From the NCBI GenBank assembly GCA_036488725.1, contig DASXHD010000048.1, positions 14,206 through 78,205 of the forward strand: 64,000 bases of DNA, in the 5' to 3' direction. Made by a program: the position numbers and the translations under genes. Shown piece by piece: positions 50,368 through 59,513 of this stretch (positions are counted from its first letter, which is position 1; each line of letters begins with the position of its first letter). The DNA comes from DASXHD01 sp036488725. GTDB taxonomy: Bacteria; Myxococcota_A; Polyangia; Polyangiales; Polyangiaceae. Under the pieces are notes generated by a model that saw nothing but the letters and a program-made list of their open reading frames with translations, made no database searches and was not told the origin of the DNA.

Positions 50368-51929
50368 AGCAAAGCCTCGCGATAGGATTTTTCGCGGCGA
50401 TCGTCGCGCAAGGTTGCGGCGCGCGGAGCCAGCTTCAGCCGTGTCAGCGCGACTCGGACTGCGCGACCGTGGACATGTGCGCGACGTGGGTTTGCCAGTA
50501 CGACACCAAAATTCACGACAAGGCGTGCATCGCGATCGCCCACACGTCGTGCGACGACGGAAACCCGTGCACGACCGACGCGTGCGACAAGCACACCGGC
50601 GAATGCAGCAACACGTGGGTCACGCTCGACGTCGACGGCGACGGGCACCGCGGGCCGCTCGCGGGCCATCAGCCGGGCGACCCGGGCTCGTGCGGCGACG
50701 ACTGCGACGACACCGATCCGCGCGCGTTTCCGGGCAACGCCGAGGTCTGCGACGGCGTCGACAACGACTGCGACGGCATCATCGACAACGGCGCGACCTA
50801 CACGCCCACGCTCGGCAGCGAGTTCCAACTGTCGAAGCCGTCGTTCGACTGGGCCGAGCCCGACAGCTTCGTCCGTGGCTCGCCGAAGTCGACCGTCGAC
50901 ATCCTCGCGTCGTACGACGGCACGCTCGGCGGTCAGCTCTCGCCGTTTCTGCAACCGCTCGACGGCACCGGAAAACCGACGATCGATCCGTTCGTTCTCA
51001 CAGGCAGCGACGCCGCCGGCAGCGGCACGTCGGTCGCGTGGACCGGTGATCGCTTCGGCATCGCGTGGTCGGATCGCCGCGACGGAAATTACGAAATTTA
51101 TTTCGCGCTCCTCGACCCGACCGGAAAAAAAATGGCGCCCGGCGACGAGCGCATCACCGTCTCCGACGGTTACTCCCTCTATCCGTCGCTCGTTTGGACC
51201 GGCCAGGGCTTCGCGCTCGTTTGGCAAGAAGAGCGATCGAACGGTGACTTCAAGCTCCAAGGTCAACGCCTCGATCTCGAAGGGCGTCTCGTCGGCAACA
51301 TCATGACGCTCACGAGCGGCGCGACGGACGACCAAGGTCCGTCGCTCGCAGCGGGCCGCACGGAGCTCGGGCTCGTTTGGGTGCAGCAGAAGTCGACGTC
51401 GCAGGCGATCGTGTTCCAGACGTTCGGGTTCGATCTCACCGGCGCCGCGCCTTCGCCGGTCACGCTGACGACGCCGTCGATGGATGGCGAAGGCTCGTCG
51501 CTCGTCTACGACAAAAAAAACGATCGCTACATTTCGTCCTTCTTCGACGCGAGCCCCGCCAAACGCGTCGTCTACGGCACCGTCATCGGCAAAGACGCGA
51601 AGGTGATCGTCCCGCCGACCGACGTCGGCAAGAGCCCTGCGCAAGAACGCGACGTCAGCCTGCTCGCGCTCGGCGACCGCGTGCTCTTCGTCTACGCCGA
51701 CGACCGCGATCAGAACTCGGGCTACGAGCTCTACGCGCACACCCTCTCGGCCGACCTCTCGACCGAGCTCCAGCCGCCGACGCGCGTCACGGCGGCGCCG
51801 GGCGACAGCATCTCGCCCATCATGACGTTCGCGACCGACGGAACGGCGCTCGTCCTCTTCCGCGACGACCGCGGCCCGAACCCGGCCGTCTTCGAAACCG
51901 GTTTGAAGTGCGTGATGCCGACGCCGTGA
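50358..51929 (+). CDS. Lipoprotein with DCDD metal-binding motif and propeller-like body
   Basis: A 523-residue lipoprotein (lipobox AQGC, Cys20). A Cys-rich N-terminus (CQRDSDCATVDMCATW; CDDGNPCTTDACD) leads into GDDCDDTDPRAFPGNAEVCDG and VDNDCDGIIDNG, the Asp/Cys block of myxobacterial putative metal-binding surface proteins. The C-terminal 350 residues repeat strands ending GDRFGIAWSDRR, GQGFALVWQEER, ELGLVWVQQK: a six-bladed-propeller-like pattern. Ligand unknown. Gene overlaps the previous lipoprotein's end. Confidence 0.8.
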   Translation: MFVKQSLAIGFFAAIVAQGCGARSQLQPCQRDSDCATVDMCATWVCQYDTKIHDKACIAIAHTSCDDGNPCTTDACDKHTGECSNTWVTLDVDGDGHRGPLAGHQPGDPGSCGDDCDDTDPRAFPGNAEVCDGVDNDCDGIIDNGATYTPTLGSEFQLSKPSFDWAEPDSFVRGSPKSTVDILASYDGTLGGQLSPFLQPLDGTGKPTIDPFVLTGSDAAGSGTSVAWTGDRFGIAWSDRRDGNYEIYFALLDPTGKKMAPGDERITVSDGYSLYPSLVWTGQGFALVWQEERSNGDFKLQGQRLDLEGRLVGNIMTLTSGATDDQGPSLAAGRTELGLVWVQQKSTSQAIVFQTFGFDLTGAAPSPVTLTTPSMDGEGSSLVYDKKNDRYISSFFDASPAKRVVYGTVIGKDAKVIVPPTDVGKSPAQERDVSLLALGDRVLFVYADDRDQNSGYELYAHTLSADLSTELQPPTRVTAAPGDSISPIMTFATDGTALVLFRDDRGPNPAVFETGLKCVMPTP

Positions 51930-52006
51930 TCATGGGCGCATCGGCGCCGCGTTCACGAAACCAGCCATTTGCAGCCTCGGCATGAGCTCTGCAGAAGGCT
52001 CGAGGC

Positions 52007-52411
52007 ATGAAGCATCGAACCGCTTTCGCTTTGACTCTCGCTCTGGGTCTGACTTCGGTCGCCGCGCACGCGCAAGAGCGGCCCACGCGTGCCGCGGGCG
52101 CGTATGCCGGCGGCATCGTGCTCACGTCGATCGGATCGCTCTTTCTCACCGGGGGAGCTGTGCTCGGCGGCGCGGTCCTCGCGGTGGGAAGCTCGGGAAC
52201 GGACGGCGACGGCATGGGCGGGCTGATGCTCGCTGTCGATGGTCTGATCGCCGTCGGCATGACGGTCGTCGGATTGGCCACGTTCATTCCGGGCATCGTG
52301 CTCGTCGTCAAAAATCATCCCGGCAAATTCGAGCAGCCGCTTCGCGACGCGCACGCCGCGCCGCCGGCCCCGCGCTTCGTGAGCGTGCCCATTCTGACGG
52401 GCACGTTTTGA
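52007..52411 (+). CDS. Small exported membrane protein, unknown
   Basis: A 134-residue protein with a cleavable signal (AAHAQ) and two hydrophobic helices (about 33-60 and 75-100, GGIVLTSIGSLFLTGGAV; GLATFIPGIVLVV), Gly-rich like a small membrane channel or scaffold. No family recognised. Downstream neighbours are 45 bases away. ATG 52007 is the only start with a signal. Confidence 0.6.
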   Translation: MKHRTAFALTLALGLTSVAAHAQERPTRAAGAYAGGIVLTSIGSLFLTGGAVLGGAVLAVGSSGTDGDGMGGLMLAVDGLIAVGMTVVGLATFIPGIVLVVKNHPGKFEQPLRDAHAAPPAPRFVSVPILTGTF

Positions 52412-52456
52412 TCGCATTTCTTGGCCATTTCGTGCGTTTTGGATAGACGCGAAAGG

Positions 52457-53059
52457 ATGCGGAGCGAATTCCCGAGCGACAATCCGGACCTCTGGCGGAC
52501 GCGCCCGCCGCCGACGGCGGTGGAAATTTTGGAGCCGGCGCCCGAGCCCGTCCCCATCGCCGTCGTCGCGGCCGAGGACGAGGTCGAGGTGATCGAGTTT
52601 GCCGACGAAGACTTCGCGGTCGTCGAGAACGAATCGATTCCGCCGCCCGCGGAGGTCGACGCGTTTCAGCTTTACGTGCGGACCCTCGTCGACGTTGCGC
52701 TCGCGGCGGGGGCGCCCGGCCGCGTCGTCGAGCTCTTGCCGGCGATGCTCGGGCTCGTGCGGCTCGACTCGCGCGCGCTCGACGAAGCGACCGTCGACGC
52801 GCTCGTCGCGGCCGGGATGCTCGCGCGATCCGAGAGCGGCGCCGTCGTTCGGAGCGACGCGCTCGTCACGACCGCCCAAACCTGGCGCGCCAGCCTCCTC
52901 GGCGAAGAAGCGGATTTTTCGGCGTGCACGACGATGCTCGACGAATGGTCCGCCGCGCTCGTCGCGACGCTCGCCGGAACGCCCGCGCAGAAGGAGTCGT
53001 ACCGTCGCGAGCTCCGCAGGCGCGGCGTCGCCGCATTCGGTCTCGTCGACGCGGCATGA
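52457..53059 (+). CDS. Unknown soluble protein, 200 residues
   Basis: A protein with an acidic, Pro-rich N-terminal 70 residues (PPPTAVEILEPAPEP; EFADEDFAVVENES) and a helical C-terminus (LVDVALAAGAPGRVVELL; ELRRRGVAAFGLVDAA). No domain recognised; it could be an adaptor or localisation factor. Start ATG 52457 (MRSEFPSD) is chosen because GAAAGG precedes it; TTG codons upstream are less likely. The stop overlaps the next ATG (ATGA), so the two proteins are probably stoichiometric. Confidence 0.6.
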   Translation: MRSEFPSDNPDLWRTRPPPTAVEILEPAPEPVPIAVVAAEDEVEVIEFADEDFAVVENESIPPPAEVDAFQLYVRTLVDVALAAGAPGRVVELLPAMLGLVRLDSRALDEATVDALVAAGMLARSESGAVVRSDALVTTAQTWRASLLGEEADFSACTTMLDEWSAALVATLAGTPAQKESYRRELRRRGVAAFGLVDAA

Positions 53060-53433
53060 TCGAGCGCGATCTCGAAGCGCTCTGCCGATCGTGCGGGCTC
53101 TGCTGCGACGGCTCGCTCTTCGGACGCGTGCCCCTCGAGCCGGGCGAAGTGGATTGCGCGAAAAAAAATCGACTGCGCGTCATCCCGAGCGGCGCGAGCT
53201 TCGAGCAGCCGTGTCGCGCGTTCGCTGGGACCTGCCGCGTGTACGACGAGCGTCCGCGCGCGTGCCACGCGTTCGAGTGCCGCCTCTACGATCGCCATCG
53301 CCGCGAAGGCGGCCCGCTCGAAGCGCGCCTCGCATCGGTCCGCCGCGCGCGCGAGCTCCTCGCCGCGGCGCGACCCGACGAGCCGCAGGACGAGCTCACC
53401 GCCCTCCTCGAGCGCGACTTTTCCCGCGCCTGA
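53056..53433 (+). CDS. YkgJ-family cysteine-cluster protein
   Basis: A 125-residue protein whose Cys pattern CRSCGLCCDG ... CRAFAGTCRVYDERPRACHAFEC is that of the YkgJ/UPF0153 group, thought to bind an iron-sulfur cluster or zinc. It is translationally coupled to the gene upstream. No pathway is apparent; family members act in metal handling or protein modification. Convergent with the acyl-CoA ligase ten bases away. Confidence 0.85.
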   Translation: MIERDLEALCRSCGLCCDGSLFGRVPLEPGEVDCAKKNRLRVIPSGASFEQPCRAFAGTCRVYDERPRACHAFECRLYDRHRREGGPLEARLASVRRARELLAAARPDEPQDELTALLERDFSRA

Positions 53434-53443
53434 CCCGCGGCCG

Positions 53444-55054
53444 TCAGGTCCACTTCCAATCTTTGTATCGTTCGCGGAGCTCGCTCTTCAAAAACTTGCC
53501 GGCCGACGTCCGCGGGATCGCGTCGACGAACACGTACGCATCCGGCACGGCCCACTTCGCTACCTTGGTAGAAAGGTAACTTTTTAGATCCGTCTCGGTC
53601 ACCGCCGCGCCGTCCTTCTTCACGACGACCGCGAGCGGCCGCTCGGCCCATTTCGGGTGCGGCACCGCGACGACCGCCGCTTCCTTCACGCCCGCGCAGC
53701 CCATGAGGAGGTTCTCGAGCTCGACCGAGCTGATCCACTCGCCGCCCGACTTGATGAGATCTTTCGTGCGGTCGGTGATCTTCACGTAACCGCGCGAGTC
53801 GAGCGTGACGACGTCGCCCGTTTTGAACCAGCCGTCTTTCGTCCAGCGCCGCTCGGTCTCTTCGGGAAGCTCGTGGTAGCTCGCCGCGACCCACGAGCCG
53901 CGCACCTCGAGCTCGCCGGGCGTTTTGCCGTCGTGAGGCACCTCGCCGTTCTCGCCGACGGCGCGCACCTCGATGAACGGCGACGGGATGCCTTGCTTCG
54001 CACGGTACGCGTAACGCTCGTCTTCGTTCGTCACCTCGGGCGGCGCGTGGCTCACCGTTCCGAGCGGCGACGTCTCGGTCATGCCCCACGCGTGAACGAC
54101 GCGCAGGCCGAATTTGTCCATCGCGCGGATCATCCCTTCGGGCGCGGCCGAGCCGCCGACGACCATGCGGATCCCGTCGCGCAGCTTCCAGCGTCCCGGA
54201 TTTTTCTCGAGCGCGTCGAGGATGCCGAGCCAAATCGTCGGCACGCCCGCCGCGAACGTGACTTGTTCGCGCTCGAACAAATCGAGCAGGCTCTCGGCGT
54301 CGAGATGCGGCCCCGGATAAATTTGTTTGCAGCCGACCATCGTGCACGCGAACGGCAGGCCCCACGCGCTCGCGTGAAACATCGGCACGACCGCGACGAC
54401 CGAGTCGTTGCGCGAAACGGCGAGCGTGTCGGCGAGCGCCGCGCCGAGCGAGTGAAGACACATCGTGCGGTGCGAGTAGACGACGCCCTTCGGCTTACCG
54501 GTGGTGCCGGACGTGTAACACATGCCGAGCGGATCATTTTCTTCGAGCACGGGCAGCGGCGCGCGCTCGTCGGCGGCCGCGAGGAGCTCCTCGTAATCGA
54601 GAAACGGCTCCGGCACGGGCTGCTTCGTGTGCGGAACGACGATGACCTTCTCGAACTTCCGCGCGTGCGGACACTTCATGAAGAGCGGCAAGAGCGTGTC
54701 GTCGACGATGACGAATCGATCGTTCGCGTGCGCCGCGATGTAAGCGATCTCGTCGGGATGCAGCCGCAAGTTGAGCGTGTGGAGCACGCCGCCCGCGATC
54801 GGGATCCCGAAGTACGCTTCGAGGTGCGCGTTGTGATTCCACATCAGGGTCGCGACGCGGTCGTGTTTCTTCAGACCGAGCCCCGCGAGCGCCGCGGCGA
54901 GCTTGCGCGCGCGCCGATCGAACTCGCCGTACGTGATGCGCGCGATCGATTTGTCCGGCATGCGCGAGACGATCTCGGCGTCCGCGTAGAGCGTGCCCGC
55001 GCGCCGGAAAATCGAATCCAGCGTCAGCGGGTAATCCATCATCGTGTGCTGCAC
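53444..55054 (-). CDS. Acyl-CoA synthetase (medium/long-chain AMP-ligase)
   Basis: A 536-residue ANL-superfamily ligase: AMP-binding P-loop YTSGTTGKPKG (about 180-190), MFHASAWGLPF, GGSAAPEGM, WGMTETSPLG, GWFKTGDVV and the C-terminal catalytic Lys in SAGKFLKSEL are all present. It converts a fatty acid to acyl-CoA. I chose GTG 55054 (VQHTMMDYPL) because AGGAGGG sits just upstream; ATG 55042 is an alternative. It is the last gene of a minus-strand operon with TPR/PEGA protein, kinase and lipoprotein, an unexpected partner set. Confidence 0.93.
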   Translation of the reverse strand: MQHTMMDYPLTLDSIFRRAGTLYADAEIVSRMPDKSIARITYGEFDRRARKLAAALAGLGLKKHDRVATLMWNHNAHLEAYFGIPIAGGVLHTLNLRLHPDEIAYIAAHANDRFVIVDDTLLPLFMKCPHARKFEKVIVVPHTKQPVPEPFLDYEELLAAADERAPLPVLEENDPLGMCYTSGTTGKPKGVVYSHRTMCLHSLGAALADTLAVSRNDSVVAVVPMFHASAWGLPFACTMVGCKQIYPGPHLDAESLLDLFEREQVTFAAGVPTIWLGILDALEKNPGRWKLRDGIRMVVGGSAAPEGMIRAMDKFGLRVVHAWGMTETSPLGTVSHAPPEVTNEDERYAYRAKQGIPSPFIEVRAVGENGEVPHDGKTPGELEVRGSWVAASYHELPEETERRWTKDGWFKTGDVVTLDSRGYVKITDRTKDLIKSGGEWISSVELENLLMGCAGVKEAAVVAVPHPKWAERPLAVVVKKDGAAVTETDLKSYLSTKVAKWAVPDAYVFVDAIPRTSAGKFLKSELRERYKDWKWT

Positions 55055-55062
55055 GTTCCCTC

Positions 55063-56106
55063 CTATTGGCAATGGCCCGATTGCCCGCTCGCACCGGCGA
55101 CGCAGGTCTTTCCGATCGTGCTGCAGTCGAATGACGTTTTGTTGCCGTTCACGCAAAGCGAAATCGTGTTGGCGGTGCAGACGTCGACGTCGGGGTCGAG
55201 CGGCGTGCAATTCTCGTTGGGCCGCGTGCACCGCGGAAAACCCGTCGAATCGCACGTGCCGCCGTACGTCGCGCAGTCGTAGTTCGAGAGCGACAGGCTG
55301 TCGCAAATCGTGAGCGTCTTGCCCGAGCACGAGACGGCGAGCGCGTTGCAATGTTTGGCCGCGCCGTTCGAGAGACAGTCGTCGTAATTCTCGCTCGGGT
55401 CGAGCCCGCACGTGTACCCGCCGAGCGCGCAGTTTTGGCTGAAGTTCAGTCCGTCGACCGCGCAGTACTCGAGCAAGTCGCCGTTGCACTGCTGACCGCC
55501 GCACGGCAGCCGGTTGCACCACGGGAGGCCCGCGTCGTCGAGCAGGCACGTCGAGCCGGGCGCGAAATACGAATTGTCGCAGCGGATGATGGCCGCGTTC
55601 GAGTAGCAAAAATAAACCGAGCCGCCGTCGTCGCCGCACTTGCCCGTCTTGCCGGCGTCGTTTCCGGCGCAGCGCGGATCGGTTTGGTCGATCACGTTGT
55701 CCCAAAAGCACGCGCCCGCCGCGTCGCACGTCGTCGCTTTGGCGGCGCATTCGAGCTGCGCTGCGGTCTGCGCGACGCCGTTGCGATCTTTCGGAAGCGG
55801 ACCGGTGAGCCAGTCGACGCACGAGCTGAACGTGTTCGAGTCGACCGGCACGGTGACCGAAATCTCGACCGTCGGCTGGAGGTTCGGACACGCGAAGACG
55901 TTCGAGCAAAACGCGACCGCGTCGGCGAGCGACAAGTAACCCGCTTGCTGCCCCGGTAAGAGCGAAGAGTCTCCCGTCTGTGCGTCGCCCGCTTCGACGC
56001 CGCCCTCGGTCACGCGATCCTCGAGGCCATCGAAAATCGTGCAAGATGCAACGATCGCGACGGCCGCGAGCCCCGCGCTCGCGGCGACGAGCCCGGCGCG
56101 CTTCAT
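55063..56106 (-). CDS. Cys-rich lipoprotein next to kinase
   Basis: A 347-residue lipoprotein (lipobox IVASC, Cys22) with an Asp/Gly/Ala spacer and about 26 Cys in the body: FCSNVFACPN; CAAKATTCDAAGACFWD; CGGQQCNGDLLEYC; DCATYGGTCDST; CVNGNKTSFDCSTIGKTC. This is a long disulfide-rich surface protein, family not recognised. It starts in an ATGA overlap with the kinase stop, so it may be the kinase's envelope-side partner. Confidence 0.7.
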   Translation of the reverse strand: MKRAGLVAASAGLAAVAIVASCTIFDGLEDRVTEGGVEAGDAQTGDSSLLPGQQAGYLSLADAVAFCSNVFACPNLQPTVEISVTVPVDSNTFSSCVDWLTGPLPKDRNGVAQTAAQLECAAKATTCDAAGACFWDNVIDQTDPRCAGNDAGKTGKCGDDGGSVYFCYSNAAIIRCDNSYFAPGSTCLLDDAGLPWCNRLPCGGQQCNGDLLEYCAVDGLNFSQNCALGGYTCGLDPSENYDDCLSNGAAKHCNALAVSCSGKTLTICDSLSLSNYDCATYGGTCDSTGFPRCTRPNENCTPLDPDVDVCTANTISLCVNGNKTSFDCSTIGKTCVAGASGQSGHCQ

Positions 56107-57701
56107 GGCGCCCCGTACGGATTGCCCTGCAAATCAGGCGGTTTCGTCGTCACGTGACCGCCGGTCGGCGCCTTCGGTCGCTCGGTCACGAGCGCGAGCG
56201 CGGTCGCGCCCGGCGCGAGCTTGCCGATGGCCTTCTTGCCGCCTTTGAGGGTCGCGCGCACGTCGATGGGATCCTTCCACGGATCGAGCGTGACGTGCGC
56301 GACGTCACCGGCGAGCTCGATTTTCTTGCTGCCGGGGACGTCGACGCTCTCGATGGGCCCGTCCGCGGTGAGGTCGACGGTGATGGCCGTGGCGATTGGC
56401 GCGGACATCGTCGCGGGGGCGGTCACCGTGACCGTTGCCGTGGCCGTTGCCGTGACCGTGGGCGTGGCCGTCGCCATGGGCGTGGGCGCGGCGTGCATCG
56501 ACATCGCGACGATGATCGCGACGAGCGCGGCGACGCCGGCGGCGATACCGGCGACGAGGGGAATGCGCGATTTGTTTTCGCGGGCGGGTGGGGACTCGAC
56601 GGCGATGCGGCTGTCGGTGCCCGAGCCTTCGTGGCGCGTCGGCTCCTCGCCCACGAAACGCATCGAGCGCGACGACTGCGAGTCGCCCGCGTCCTTCATG
56701 AGCTCGACGGCGAGCGGCGGCACTTGGCCCGAAAGCATTTCGCGCAGCGCCTCGCGTCGCTCGGCCAGCCGTGGGCCACAAACTTTTTCGAGATACGCCG
56801 CGACCTCGCGGTGCGAAGCGAGCGACACCGCCGATTCGATCGCTTCGGCCATCTCGGTCGCGGTCTGAAAGCGCTCGGCCGGCGCGCGCGCGAGCGCCTT
56901 GAGCGTGACCGCATCGAGCGCCGCGGGCAGCGCGGGCTGAAAGGTCGACGGCGCGGGGATCTCGCCCTCCATGATTCGCCGAACCGTATCGAGCTCGTTT
57001 TCGCCGCGGAAAAGCCGCCGATCCGTGAGGCACTCGTGGAGCACGACGCCCGCCGCGAAGATGTCGGTGCGCCGGTCGACCTCGAGCCCCTTGGCCTGCT
57101 CGGGCGCCATGTAGCTGTACTTGCCTTTGACGCTCCCGCTCTTGGTCTCGGTCAGCCGATGCGACGCCTTCGCGACGCCGAAGTCGATCAGTCGGCTCGA
57201 GCCATCGACGCCGACGATGATGTTCTGCGGGCTCACGTCGCGATGCACGACGCCGAGCGGCCGCCCTTGAATGTCGATCGCCGTGTGCGCCGCGTGAAGC
57301 CCCATCAGCGTGTCGTAGAGGACGCGCGCCACGATCGGCACCGGCACGCGCGCCACGGCTTCGTGCGCCGCCTTGCGCAACGTCGAGACCGACGACGACT
57401 CGACGTACTCCATCACCAAGAAGAGCTCGCGCTCGGGCGAGTGCACCTCCACGACGTCGATCACCGGCACCACGTTCGGGTGACGCACCATCGACGCGAC
57501 GCGCGCCTCGTCGCGGAACATGTCGTAAAACTCGCGATTGCCGAGGAGGTGCCGGTGCACGCGCTTCACGACGACGATGCGCTCGAACCCGGCCGCGCCG
57601 ATTTGCCGCGCGACGTAGACGGTCGCCATGCCGCCCGACGCGAGCTCGAGGAGCGGCTCGTAATTTCCGAGCCGAAGCGGCGGCGCCGACGGATCGTGCA
57701 T
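56103..57701 (-). CDS. Transmembrane Ser/Thr protein kinase
   Basis: A 532-residue kinase. Glycine loop ASGGMATVYVA, catalytic Lys46 (VVVKR), loop HRDVSPQN from His153, DFG 173-175 and an intact APE motif (MAPEQ, 199-201), unlike the 15077 kinase. One transmembrane helix near residue 375 (PLVAGIAAGVAALVAIIV) leads into a Thr/Ala-Pro-rich exterior stretch (ATATPTVTATATATV...) and a small folded tail. It starts one base after the TPR/PEGA protein stop and its stop overlaps the lipoprotein start. Likely regulates an envelope process; targets unknown. Confidence 0.93.
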   Translation of the reverse strand: MHDPSAPPLRLGNYEPLLELASGGMATVYVARQIGAAGFERIVVVKRVHRHLLGNREFYDMFRDEARVASMVRHPNVVPVIDVVEVHSPERELFLVMEYVESSSVSTLRKAAHEAVARVPVPIVARVLYDTLMGLHAAHTAIDIQGRPLGVVHRDVSPQNIIVGVDGSSRLIDFGVAKASHRLTETKSGSVKGKYSYMAPEQAKGLEVDRRTDIFAAGVVLHECLTDRRLFRGENELDTVRRIMEGEIPAPSTFQPALPAALDAVTLKALARAPAERFQTATEMAEAIESAVSLASHREVAAYLEKVCGPRLAERREALREMLSGQVPPLAVELMKDAGDSQSSRSMRFVGEEPTRHEGSGTDSRIAVESPPARENKSRIPLVAGIAAGVAALVAIIVAMSMHAAPTPMATATPTVTATATATVTVTAPATMSAPIATAITVDLTADGPIESVDVPGSKKIELAGDVAHVTLDPWKDPIDVRATLKGGKKAIGKLAPGATALALVTERPKAPTGGHVTTKPPDLQGNPYGAP

Positions 57702-58618
57702 CAGAAGACGCCTCCGATCATTCCGCCGCCGAGACCGACCGACGCGTGCACGCGCGGTTTCCAGTCGACCAAAAAAATCGCGACGATGCCCGTGAGCACC
57801 GCGAGCCCGAGCGTCACGCCGAGGAGAACGTTCGTGCGCGTCTGATCGGCGAGCCCCGTGTCGAGGTTCGCTTGCGTCGGGCTCGCGTCGAACGTGCTCC
57901 GCTGCGAGAGCGTGTCGACGCTCGACGCAATCAAGAGCCCCGCGGCGACCGCGGTCACGCCGCCGCCGATCGCGACGACGATCGGCGACCACCCGCGCGA
58001 CGGTTTCTCCTGGACGACGAGCGACGGGGGCGCCGAAACCGTTTCGACGGGCGCGATCAAAACGACGCTCACGCTCGTCCCGATCGCCGCGGTCGTCGTC
58101 TGCCGAACCACTTTGCCATTTTGCGTGCCCTCGACGACGTGCTCCCCGGGCGTCACGTAGATCGCGACCGAAGAAGGATTCTGATCGTCGAGCTCGATCG
58201 CCGTCCCGTCGAGCTTCAGATCGCTCATCGACGCCGCGTGCACCTCGAGCTCGGCGACGCGCGTCGACAAATCGCGCAACGCGGTCGTCGCGCTGTTTCG
58301 ATCCGGCGCGCTCGGCGGCGCCTTTCGCAAATAGCTCGCGTAGAGATTCGCCGCGCGAACGAGCTCGCCGCCCTTCTGCCAAGCGCGCGCCGCGTTCCAA
58401 AGTGGCGGCAACCGCGGCGCCCGCGCGTACGCGCCCTCGAACGACTCCGCGGCGTGCCGATAGTCGCCCGCGTGATACGCGCGCTGCCCTTCGCCGAACA
58501 GCTTCGCCGCCGCTTTGCGGTCTTCGTCGCTCTCGTGTGTGTCGGCGCGCGCGACGCGCGGGCAAGCCGCGGGCGCGAGCACGACAGCCGCCACAAAGGC
58601 AAAGCAAAAGCCGCGCAT
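57701..58618 (-). CDS. Exported TPR/PEGA-like kinase-partner protein
   Basis: A 305-residue protein: signal peptide (cut near RVARAD), TPR-like helices (GEGQRAYHAGDYRHAAESFEGA; NAARAWQKGGELVRAANLYA), a beta-rich PEGA-like section (YVTPGEHVVEGTQNGKVV), then two hydrophobic helices (about 208-228 and 268-288). The layout parallels the 16477 protein beside the other kinase. It is the first gene of the operon and divergent from ttcA across 43 bp. Envelope sensing or substrate role is inference. Confidence 0.75.
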   Translation of the reverse strand: MRGFCFAFVAAVVLAPAACPRVARADTHESDEDRKAAAKLFGEGQRAYHAGDYRHAAESFEGAYARAPRLPPLWNAARAWQKGGELVRAANLYASYLRKAPPSAPDRNSATTALRDLSTRVAELEVHAASMSDLKLDGTAIELDDQNPSSVAIYVTPGEHVVEGTQNGKVVRQTTTAAIGTSVSVVLIAPVETVSAPPSLVVQEKPSRGWSPIVVAIGGGVTAVAAGLLIASSVDTLSQRSTFDASPTQANLDTGLADQTRTNVLLGVTLGLAVLTGIVAIFLVDWKPRVHASVGLGGGMIGGVF

Positions 58619-58661
58619 GGCCGGGTTACAAATCTACCAGACGGCGACGAGATCTGCCGAA

Positions 58662-59510
58662 ATGTGCAATGCTCGAACCCCGATGCAAGCACAGGCGCGT
58701 CTCGCGCGTGCGATGGGCCGCGCCATGGGGGATTTCGCGATGATCGCCGACGGCGACCGCATCCTCGTTGCCGTCAGCGGCGGCAAAGACAGCTACACGC
58801 TGCTCTTTCTCTTGCGAGAGCTCCAGCGCGTCGCCCCCGTCCGCTTCTCGCTCTTGGCCGTCAACATCGACCAGGGCCATCCCGGCTATCCTGCCGAAGT
58901 CCTTGTAGAATACATGCGGCGCGAGGCCTACGATTTCCGCCTCGTCCGTGAGGACACGTACTCGATCGTCAAAGAAAAAATCCCCGAGGGAAAAACCTAC
59001 TGCTCCCTCTGCTCGCGCCTCCGTCGCGGCGTTCTCTACCGAATCGCGAGCGAGCTCGGCTGCAACAAAATCGCGCTCGGTCATCACAGGGACGACATCC
59101 TCCAGACGTTCTGGCTGAACTTCCAGTTCGCCGGGATGCTCGCCGCGATGCCGCCGAAGCTCGTGAGCGAAGGCGAAGGACGCGCCCCCATCACGGTGAT
59201 CCGCCCGCTCGCGTACGCTGCCGAAGAAGACATCCGCGAGCTCGCCGCCGAACGCGCCTTCCCGATTTTGCCGTGCGACCTCTGCGGCTCGCAGGAAAAT
59301 CTCCAACGCAAAGTCGCCGGCCGCATGCTCGACGATCTCGAGCGCGCCCGCCCCGGCACCAAAGCGGTCATGCTCGCCGCCCTCCAAAACGTTCGCCCGA
59401 GCCACCTCCTCGATCGCGATTTGTGGCGGGAAATGGGCCTTTCCGTGGCGTCCGAGGAGACGACGACGCAAGCGCCGAACGTCGTCCCCGCGAGCCGGCT
59501 CGCGCGGTAG
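58662..59510 (+). CDS. ttcA: tRNA 2-thiocytidine synthetase TtcA
   Basis: A 282-residue PP-loop ATPase that thiolates C32 of some tRNAs. SGGKDS (39-44) is the ATP-pyrophosphatase signature; Cys114/Cys117 (CSLC) and Cys205/Cys208 (CDLC) include the conserved ligands for the TtcA [4Fe-4S] cluster; ALGHHRDD is also typical. ATG 58662 gives the usual short N-terminal extension, though ATG 58683 is possible. The gene heads a tight forward run and is divergent from the kinase-partner gene. Confidence 0.92.
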   Translation: MCNARTPMQAQARLARAMGRAMGDFAMIADGDRILVAVSGGKDSYTLLFLLRELQRVAPVRFSLLAVNIDQGHPGYPAEVLVEYMRREAYDFRLVREDTYSIVKEKIPEGKTYCSLCSRLRRGVLYRIASELGCNKIALGHHRDDILQTFWLNFQFAGMLAAMPPKLVSEGEGRAPITVIRPLAYAAEEDIRELAAERAFPILPCDLCGSQENLQRKVAGRMLDDLERARPGTKAVMLAALQNVRPSHLLDRDLWREMGLSVASEETTTQAPNVVPASRLAR

Positions 59511-59513
59511 GTC

